A DNA stretch of 64,000 nt from Gerris lacustris (Eukaryota > Arthropoda > Insecta > Hemiptera > Gerridae), in the NCBI GenBank assembly GCA_951217055.1, contig OX578286.1, forward strand, positions 16,703,050-16,767,049, written 5' to 3'. Shown piece after piece: positions 56,515 to 64,000 of this stretch. The translations under genes were made by a program, and so were the position numbers. How positions within the stretch are numbered: the first letter of the stretch is position 1; each line of letters starts with the position of its first letter. The notes beneath the pieces are model-generated. The model was given only the letters and a program-made list of their open reading frames with translations. It had not been told where the DNA came from and did no database searches.

Positions 56515-56525
56515 CTTGTGTCGAA
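56515..56525. repeat. 11-bp target duplication (left) of the SINE insertion
   Basis: CTTGTGTCGAA at 56515-56525 is repeated exactly at 56783-56793, on either side of the SINE. Removing the SINE and one copy restores a continuous mariner coding match. Confidence 0.9.
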
Positions 56526-56782
56526 AGTGAGCCAGCGTGGCCGAGGAGCTCTAGACACTCGCCACTTGCCCAGCTATCAATGAATCGAGGCAAATCAAGG
56601 TCGTGGGTTCGATCCCTCGCCGTGATGCTCTGATTTAAATAGCTCACTGATGACCACACCATACCCGCTTCGGCGGTACAATGTACAAGTATGATGTTTA
56701 GTAAAATGGGCCCATTGTGGCCTGATTGCTAGGTTCCAACAAGTAAGTGGTTCGTCCTTCCCATCTAACCACAGCCACTACA
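56526..56782 (+). repeat. tRNA-derived SINE family S, copy 2 (257 bp)
   Basis: The head 'gccagcgtggccgaggagct' (A-box region) and 'caaggtcgtgggttcgatcc' (B-box region) are followed by the body 'atagctcactgatgaccaca', 'cttcggcggtacaatgtaca' and the end 'tggcctgattgctaggttcc'. It is flanked by an exact 11-bp duplication, so both boundaries are known. Copy 1 is at 22046-22505. Pol III would transcribe it on the plus strand. Confidence 0.9.
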
Positions 56783-56942
56783 CTTGTGTCGAACTTGGTG
56801 AAAACGCAACGGAAACCTTACATAAGATGAAGCTTGCGTACGGAAAAAATGTTTTGTGGAAAGCACAGGTCGTTGGCACAAGGCCGTGAAAATGTTAAAG
56901 ATAAACCCCGGTCAGGAAGACCAATTGTCGCGCGCTGGTGCG

Positions 56943-57160
56943 ACGGGTTAAAAAACAACACAAGATTTAAGTGGTGGTAGAAACATTTATATGGTTTAAC
57001 ATAGTATAGGTGGCGGACAATTAACTACGTAAAGGTCTTTATGAAGGTTGGAAGTGGACTGAGGGGAAAAGGCGAGCATAGGGTAGACGGTGGCGCTCCA
57101 GTGGCCTAACCTTGAGACACAGAGGGAGCTACGAGTTACATTAACATTGCAAACCTGAAC
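56943..57160. mobile_element. Second insertion inside the mariner relic, unidentified
   Basis: The mariner match breaks after GRPIVAR (about 56942) and resumes with a TDEKLEKE-like match at about 57160, positions that are nearly adjacent in mariner transposases. The ~220 intervening bases do not encode mariner and contain 'gtggcggacaattaactacg' and 'ggtggcgctccagtggccta'. No clear inverted ends or duplication were found, so identity is open; part of it could be degenerate transposase sequence. Confidence 0.4.
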
Positions 57161-57410
57161 ATCAAAAACTGATGAAAAACTGGAAAAAGAGCGAGCTCTC
57201 ATGAGGTCTGACAGGTGCATGACTATCAGAATGGTCGGTAGTGAGCTAAATTTGAACGTTCATTACATGTTGACACAAGATTTGGACATGTGGAAGGTTG
57301 TTGCGAAGATGGTTCCCAAAAAATTCTTACCCGAGCAAAAAGACATTCCAAAAGCTGTTTTGGAGCGCATTGGAACTAAAAATGATAGTATGTGCCCGAA
57401 TAGTTTTTAT

Positions 57411-57624
57411 TACAAATTTTAACCATTTCGGCGTTTTCGAGGTCAATTAATATGCAGGGAATGTGCCATAGATAGAGAACGACGCTCATTGTAGATAAGA
57501 GACGAAATTTAAGCTATGGGTTGGAGGTAAATGAGATAAACTGCCGAAGATTGCACGAAGTGTTTAGTACGGATACGACCCTCGATGAAGTTAAGTTGGA
57601 CACCCTTCGTATAGATTATATATA
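57411..57624. other. Short spacer, possibly mariner-derived
   Basis: No recognised motif between the end of the mariner match and the start of the next MITE. Confidence 0.3.
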
Positions 57625-58028
57625 CTACGTTTCATTCATACGATGTTTAAATAAGGATTCAATGGGGGTTGAATACAGTTTTTGGATCCTAAGTGTCCAT
57701 GTAAACTTAGATTCAATTGGGATTGAATACAATTCTGATCCCGATGCGATACACTAAATTCTGGGATCGTATCTGGATCGAGTTGCATGGAAACACTCTC
57801 GATCCTGTCATGCGCAGACCATGGGTGTGAGCGCACCTAGCGTATTTCTATAGAAACTGTAGTCAAATCTGTCAAAATACGTAATAAAAAACATGGTTAT
57901 AAAAGGTGAAGGTTACAATATTATTTATAACCCTTACCAAAAGTAACCAATGCCACTCATGGGAAACCCCTAACTTGTTAAATCCCAAATCAGGATTTAA
58001 TCCGTATTTAAACATCGTGGAAACGTAG
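57625..58028. mobile_element. MITE family N, copy 2 (404 bp, internally deleted)
   Basis: It begins 'ctacgttt' and ends 'gtggaaacgtag', and shares the internal blocks 'aattctgggatcgtatctgg', 'gtgagcgcacctagcgtatt' and 'tgtcaaaatacgtaataaaa' with copy 1 at 50090-50824, in the same order. The left part is shortened and diverged. The flanking bases do not form an exact duplication. Confidence 0.8.
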
Positions 58029-59775
58029 TAATAGAACCTCTAATGCTTAAAAAAAACTTAACAATTCTGTAAATATTAAAATAAAACATAACATTAATAT
58101 GACATTGATTTGTTTTTAAAACACTTCGATAACCGATAACCATCGTTATCCTTTATAACAATGGTAAGGACAGTTAACTACTGTTCACAAGTTCATACTG
58201 GCGGTTACTTTGGGATATTCCGTCAAATGTTGGAGCTAAAAACGCTTGGGTTTGAAATAGCGACGTTGCCGTACTGTACTACTTCATCAATGTTTACCTC
58301 GATGGAGAGGGGTAACAATACTGATAGTAGGAGGGGTCTGATAAATGTGGCAACATGCCACTTGGGGTTCGACGCAAGTGTTCTCTACCTACGTCCAACG
58401 GAACTAAAACTCACCAACAACTGGTGCTGCATTCTATCTGTGGGGATATTTTCAAACTACACTGCGGTAAATTTAATGTTGGTACGATACACCCTCCCCC
58501 TCCCCAGCCATCTTTCTGACGTAAAAACCAAAACACGTGACTTACAGTGATTTAAACAACTGCGACATCATAGGTGTTATCAAATGCTAATTGCATTACT
58601 TTAAATTAATCATTAAAATTATAACACATTATCTAAAATCGAAACCAGATTCTTCTCTGGCCTAAGAACTTCTTATAACCAGTTTTTATACCACGACATC
58701 TGAATCCGGTTTTGAAATATATTACATTTTAATTACTATCACTACAACATTATGATCAAATTAGAGATGGCTCTTTGCGCCTATTATGAAACCAAAATCA
58801 AAACTCCGGCAGCTCTGGCTCGAATGCCAGAGTGGTGATATGTTTCATTCACATCGGGAAATGTGATAGTTTAAATATAAATGTTCTGAGTTCGAAACCC
58901 AACCACGGAAATGCTTTTTTTTATCATACTTTGTACTATTGAAACCAAAATGGAATTTCGTTACTTTTTGTAAAAAGTATAAGCTATTTTATTTCTTAAA
59001 TCTCTTGCTGTTGGATAATTATCATGATAATGTTGAAGTTTGTTAAAGTGATGTTCTAATTTCGATGCCTAAGCGTTGTTGTTTTTTTTGTTTTTTTCAA
59101 TTATATTATCTATTTCCTTTACCATAACCACCTGCTGGTTATTGGGATAACCTTGAAGTACGGTTGCCAATTTGCCAACCGTATATCTTAAATTAACATA
59201 CCTTGGCTAAAAGTGCAGACTCTAGACGGAAAAAGTTTTCGATTCGAATCTCGTCCGACAAGAATATTGTTTTATTAATTCCTTCCTCATAATTTGATAA
59301 GAAATGTTTTATACAATATTTATAATATAAAAAAAAATAAAATAAAATAATACAAGAGCTAAATACAAAAAAATGTATTCTATTGTTAAAATATTTATTA
59401 TAAATAAAATTGGTATTTTTAATAAAAAAAAAAAATTGAATATTGCAAAATTTATTTGTAATCACAATATGCATTATTAATATTTAAATTAATTTAAAGA
59501 CAAAACAATAAATTTTTAGTTGACTAATGAAAAAATTCAAAAATATCTTTAAGTTTTTGAAGGTAGCCTGAAAAATAATAGGTTTTACAATTGTTTGTCT
59601 ATCACTTGCGACTGAATAAATTGACCGAAAGTAAAATAGGAAAAATATGATTAAAAAACAAAAAATAATTCTCTGAAAATGTAATTAAAAACTACGCCTA
59701 TATTCGGCTATTCATAAAATGGTTGTGCGTAAAACTCTTTCGTTGGTATGTGAACGTGAACATGAAATTAGTTCG
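58029..59775. other. No gene supported; one unrecognised frame and tRNA-like fragments
   Basis: A plus frame at 58161-58550 (129 aa, starting MVRTVNYCSQVHTGGYFGIF) is open over a GC-richer stretch but matches nothing I know. At 58890-58925 'gagttcgaaacccaac' followed by a T run, and at about 59248 'cgattcgaatctcgtc', look like B-box fragments of SINEs. From 59300 on it is AT-rich low complexity. Confidence 0.35.
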
Positions 59776-59778
59776 TAT

Positions 59779-60085
59779 AAGGGGGGGGGGGGGCGCAAAA
59801 TGTACTTTTTGACAAAATGGCGCGGAAATGAAACAATTTAGACACAAGCGTTATATATTTTTGTAATCTACTCTTTAATACTTTTCACTTGATACCCCAC
59901 TCAAAAAAACAAAATTCGCGTGAGATGAATTATCCACCATTTTGGATTTGAACATATGGTACTTATGAGTTCCCTATATTTTTCCTGTGTGCGCGTCAAA
60001 ACTATCTTTAAACGGCAAAGTTGTTGGAACCCTACAGAGTGACAGACAGACACCGGAACGAAGCTATAAGGGTTTTTTTTTTTTT
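59779..60085 (-). repeat. Dispersed repeat family B, copy 2
   Basis: Inverted copy of 17953-18300. On the minus strand it reads 'aacccttatagcttcgttcc', 'tctgtctgtcactctgtagg', 'caaatccaaaatggtggata', 'gagtggggtatcaagtgaaa', and ends in a C tract (the G run at about 59780-59793 on the plus strand). The shared order and C-tract end define the family. Confidence 0.75.
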
Positions 60086-62904
60086 TTTCATTTTACCAAC
60101 GATTCCTAAAAATTAACGCGTCGCTATTAAGAACAAGTTTTGCTTTATAAGCAGTTCATGAACTCAGGGAATGACACATTGTCAGTCTTAAGAAACATGT
60201 AGGCTATACGGACGTGTCCATTAGGAGACATGCAACGTTACATGATTTGTAAAATAGTTTTTCTTTTCCTTTTTTATGATTAATCAACAATATTACTTCA
60301 TTTTTACCATATTATTTTAATATTTTCATCGTTAAACCTATAATCTTGTATACCTACTTCCTGTTTTCGTCTCATAAGTTCAGCCATGCTGGCTTAGTTC
60401 TTACAACAAGGCGGTTTTAATAGTTTCAAGGCTTGCTCGTTGCAGCGCTGCTGTTGAGTTTTATTTATAGAACATCGTAGCGAACCATTTGTAGGGAAAG
60501 TCCGTTGTGGAGGTCGCCGACCCACATCTCTCTTTCTCATTCTCTCTACTGGAACCTTTGAAATAATATACATCTCACTCGTTCTACAACAAAAAACAGT
60601 CCCACTCATGCCTACCTAAACACTAATAAATCTCCAACTCACTTTATTCTACTAACATATACCTATCGCCTTCTCTGTTTCTACATCCACTCCTTCTTGG
60701 AATAAAGTGCGCATGTGGAATTCTAATATTACACCCCCTCTCTGCGATAGTAGCGCTCCAAACGACAGTTGTTTGAAATTACTCAGTATCAGTTTAGTTC
60801 TCGCTTAGTGCACAGCGTTATTAGACCGTTGCATGTATTTGAAAGTCTACAATCTAAGACGCCATTTTGTTTTTTTCGTGTGACTTGTTAATAGTGGTTT
60901 TTAAACTTTAATATTGTTTTAAACTGTTCAAAAAATATTTATTATGATTTAGATTTTTATTTTCTTTGTTTGAGGATATATATATTTTAAAAAGAAGTGT
61001 TATTTGTTTTGTAATATCTTATAATCGGTTGGTAAGTTGATCATATTTTTAGTAGCTTACAAGGCGGCCATTTTGATTCTTATTTTACATTTTGTCGCCA
61101 TCTTGAATTTGTTTTTCAACCATGATGTAACCTGAAATTTTAAAATTAACATGAACGAATTTTATAATTATGATTTAATGGTTTTATTTAAAACCTGTAA
61201 ACGATTTATGCACATTATATAAATTTATTTTAAACTTTTACGACATAAAGGTTTTATGTGATTTTAAGAGGGGAATAATTAATTATAATTTGTACTTCCA
61301 AACTAAATTTGATGGTTCTTTTATTGAAAATATTTATTTATTTCCAAGATTATGTTTACATAGTTCTTAATAATTTATAATACTTTGTTAATTTGAAGTT
61401 TTTTTGTTTTTTTTTTAGTAAATTACTTTTATTTTCATTTATTTCTTCGTTGAATTATGTACGCTTCATTTGTAATGGTCTTATAAAGCTGGAATTTCCG
61501 GGGAAATCAACGTCACGAAAGGTTTGAAGTCCGATGTTTTGCTTCCACTACTGGAAGGATGGTGGAATTGGTTTCGTAACAATAATCTGAACTCAAATTG
61601 TTATGTATTTTCCTACAGTATTCGTATAATGAGGTTGTAACTTTTGACATTGCGAGAACATTGAAAATTAGGTAGGGAGCCAATGAGAGGATTTTGGCGT
61701 CTAGAACGTCTAACCAACTAGGCAAACGGAAATGTCACTGGTTTTGGGGCTTGACACTTGGGATAACCTTCTAGTGGCTTTATTTTTTCCCTTCGCATGG
61801 TTGGTTAATCTGCGCGTCAAATATCACAACTCATAACGCGCACTCTGTAATTCCCACCACAATGCTCAACTCTTCATCAAAGTGCTTTTATTAGAGGAAA
61901 CAAAGTATCGGATTTCTCTCCTTCGTTTCTGGAGTGGTCCCAACAAACTAAATTTCCGTCTAATTAAGTTAGCTTCCTTTGAAAGTATCCTAAATTATGT
62001 CCAAACAAGAATAACGTAATACTTATTCTCCACTGAAGCAGCAAGTGTTAAAAAAAAAATCTGGATTTCTTCTCGGAGTATAATTCGTATTTTATACCGC
62101 CTATACCTTAATTTTAAACCTATTTGTTGTTTAGACTCTAGCGCAGACCACAGACAGACTTTTTCAAATTCCAGTTTTTTTTGTACTCCAATGATGGAAT
62201 TCTTGAGTCACCGACACCATAGTGGTGGTCAGAGGTGGTTTAACTGTCGCTCTTAATATATCTTCTATATATACAAATACCTCTCACTAATCTATTACAG
62301 TATCTGTAGAACGGCATGAGGTATGGAGCTGCATTTTTTTTTGAAGATCTGAAATGTTGCATGGACTCTTCTTACCCTCTAGGTGCTTGCTAAGGAATAA
62401 TTTTAGTAACACGAACCGCCATATTTTCTATTTTTTTATGGGGGGGGGGCCTTTTACACTCGAAGACGCAAGACAGGTTGAGAACCAAACTCATCACATT
62501 AGTATAAAGTGTGGACGTTAACCATGAGCCATGTCTCCAAATTTCAATTTCATATCAAACCGAGAGTGTCGATCATGGTTTCCAGAAACATGGTGACGCT
62601 ACTCTTTCGTCAGCTACCTGTTTGATTAAGCAATGCTGGGTGGACACTGAGAAGGGGGCCCCGGTCCGGGCATTGAACTCAGAGCTATGTGATCAGGCAG
62701 ACACCCCTTCATCTACTGACTACGCTCGATGCTGCTAAACCTTGACTGATTGAGAGTCATCCGCTCTCTCCTATGGGCTACCCAGCCCCCTCCATCTGCC
62801 ATCTTGATTCAAAATGGTGGCCATTCATATCCATTACAGTAGCTATATCTCTAGAACGGCAATAGCTGGAGAACTGCAATTTTAATAAAGATTTCTCTTA
62901 TCCC
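60086..62904. other. No gene supported; weak promoter-like island near 60.7-61.03 kb and SINE fragments
   Basis: From 60700 to 60880 the sequence is GC-richer with 'ctcagtatcagtttagttct' (initiator-like TCAGTT) and 'gccattttgtttttttcgtg'. At 61030-61036 'ggttggtaagttgatc' contains a strong donor consensus (GTAAGT). A non-coding first exon of about 60800-61031 is conceivable. At about 62640-62740 the minus strand contains 'gagttcaatgcccgga', a B-box-like word of a SINE fragment. The minus frame at 61513-61725 (70 aa) lies in sequence with a partner at 26985-27050 ('gccaatgagag'), so is probably repeat-derived. Confidence 0.3.
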
Positions 62905-62910
62905 CTAGCC

Positions 62911-63223
62911 TTGCTAACAATCCTTTACGGTCATTATGCTTGGTTCATTATCATTATGCTTGCTAAGAAATTCTTTACAATCATTATGCTTGGTTCATTA
63001 TCATTATGCTTGCTAAGAAATCCTTTACAATCATTATGCTTGGTTCATTATCATTATGCTTGCTAAGAAATCCTTTACAATCATTATGCTTGGTTTATTA
63101 TCATTATGCTTGCTAAGAAATCCTTTACAATCATTATGCTTGGTTCATTATCATTATGCTTGCTAAGAAATCCTTTACAACCATTATGCTTGGTTCATTA
63201 TTATTATGCTTGCTAAGAAATCC
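62911..63223. repeat. Tandem array, 50-bp unit, about 6 copies
   Basis: The unit 'tgctaagaaatcctttacaa' plus 'tcattatgcttggttcatta' and 'tcattatgct' recurs at 62912, 62961, 63011, 63061, 63111, 63161 and partly 63211. Internal units differ by 0-2 bases; outer units are more diverged, as expected of unequal exchange. The word 'tcattatgctt' occurs twice in each unit, so the 50-mer is itself built on a shorter repeat. Confidence 0.95.
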
Positions 63224-63805
63224 TAAATTTACAATCTTTATCTTGATTAAATATAGCGGCCATTTATATCTAACACAGTACCTTTAGGACGGCAATAGCT
63301 AGAATAGCAAATTAAAAATTCTTTGTTTTTTAACAAATAAAATTGACTTCATAGCAATGTAATTATAAATAGTTATATATGTATATGTAAATTTAAAAAA
63401 AAAAGTCGACCTGATAGTGTATATCTCTGTTTGGTATTTTTTTTTGTGGGGGGGAGGGGGGGAGGAGATAGAAATAGACGATGGATCTTATATTGACTGA
63501 AATAACTATACAATTTATCTAAATGTCTCTTTCTTCTTTTTATTATTGTTCTTTTACTTTGAAAAATAAGAATTTATTAGTTCACCTGATGATCAACTAA
63601 AGTGGTCGAAACGGGTCTTTATTTAATAGCTAATCTGTTTTTTTGTTTTCTTGATAATACACTGAGAAACTTTGCTCTTTTAATTATATTCACCATTTCT
63701 ATTTTCTATTCACCGCTTCTAAGCGTTTTTTTCATACCTTCGAATTAAGGATGAGAGAGTAGCCGTGGAGCTAATCTCTGAAGTAACACCTGCTCGGTCA
63801 CCTCT
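63224..63805. other. No gene seen
   Basis: AT-rich with a G-rich run at 63447-63467. No coding signal. Confidence 0.45.
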
Positions 63806-64000
63806 ATGAATCAAGGTCCTGATCCTGCCCCCGCCCTTTGCCCTCCACCCCCTGTCCACCTCCAGCCTGTTCCTTTGCATTTTGATCCACATGGCTTTCT
63901 ATCGATCGTCACCAATATTGGCTTGGGTAGTGTTATGATGTTTGAAGTGGCTTCAATCCCTACAGGGTTATTGAAAAAGGGTCAAACTAAGTGGTTCTAA
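63806..64000 (+). CDS. Unrecognised 64-aa frame, proline-rich N-terminus (doubtful)
   Basis: It starts MNQGPDPAPALCPPPPVHLQ and ends at a TAA formed by the last bases of the window. There is no family I recognise and the upstream in-frame sequence is closed by a TGA about 25 bases before the ATG. A GC-rich, proline-biased piece in AT-rich DNA might be an exon or an element fragment. Confidence 0.15.
   Translation: MNQGPDPAPALCPPPPVHLQPVPLHFDPHGFLSIVTNIGLGSVMMFEVASIPTGLLKKGQTKWF

Larger units (their letters stand above)
56477..57410 (+). pseudogene. mariner-family transposase relic, frameshifted and interrupted
   Basis: The pieces, in order on the plus strand, match the N-terminal half of mariner transposases. 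They are: IEQRYAIKSCVE (about 56485-56525); after the SINE, CVELGENATETLHKMKLAYG and WKAQVV (about 56786-56870); then, in another frame, AVKMLKDKPRSGRPIVAR (about 56885-56942). After a further break come SKTDEKLEKERA, MRSDRCMTIRMVGSELNLN and KMVPKKFLPEQKD (about 57160-57350). These correspond to the helix-turn-helix DNA-binding region. The DDD catalytic core is not recognisable downstream. At least two frameshifts and two insertions make this a dead copy. A TC1-type element was considered but the motif order is mariner-like. Confidence 0.8.

Noticed and set aside
56195..56633. Frames of 96 aa (minus) and 105 aa (plus)
   Set aside because: They overlap antiparallel, and the plus frame runs out of frame through the mariner relic into the SINE.
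60394..60609. 71-aa minus frame, MSGTVFCCRTSEMY start
   Set aside because: No recognisable domain or splice context.
62911..63223. CRISPR-like array
   Set aside because: The 50-bp units are repeated whole; there are no variable spacers.

Overview
The window looks like repeat-rich nuclear DNA of an arthropod, most likely an insect. The base composition is AT-rich and there are no bacterial-style gene clusters. Most recognisable sequence is transposable-element debris: BEL/Pao, Jockey and other LINEs, mariner, hAT-like and possibly Tigger fragments, tRNA-derived SINEs and many inverted-repeat elements. A hemipteran host is my guess from the style of the repeats; nothing here proves it.

One large intact gene is present. 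It is a minus-strand gag-pol polyprotein of 1743 residues (31257-36488) belonging to a complete BEL/Pao LTR retrotransposon (30623-37696). The two 366-bp LTRs read as identical and are flanked by a 5-bp target duplication, CCGAT. The insertion must therefore be very young, and the element could be active. A much older BEL/Pao remnant lies at 40695-40895.

Layout: 1-7.6 kb holds LINE 3' ends (1269-1660, 7132-7568), a 21-bp terminal-inverted-repeat element (3396-3605), a nested MITE plus tRNA-like repeat (4426-5346) and a broken hAT-like transposase start (5900-6381). From 8.3 to 13.8 kb there are copies of a 0.4-0.7 kb repeat family carrying a Pol III B-box-like motif, two of them interrupted by younger insertions. 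From 14.1 to 19.0 kb a cluster of direct and inverted copies forms very large potential hairpins. From 19 to 30.6 kb there are SINE, LINE and MITE fragments. From 37.7 to 43.9 kb there is a pair of nested inverted-repeat elements, the Pao and possible Tigger relics, and a 150-bp tandem array. From 44 to 49 kb the sequence is mostly featureless, ending in the best candidate for a host gene: a first coding exon at 48925-49123 with a splice donor. From 50 to 58 kb there are two copies of a 735-bp MITE family, a MITE with TAA duplications, and a mariner relic split by a SINE with an 11-bp target duplication. From 58 to 64 kb there is little except repeats and a 50-bp tandem array.

I see no operon, CRISPR array, cluster of cooperating host genes or clearly new system. 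What is informative is the order in which mobile elements inserted into one another, the identical-LTR Pao element, and the long inverted repeats that could produce hairpin RNA. All similarity statements come from reading the sequence by eye; no database was searched.
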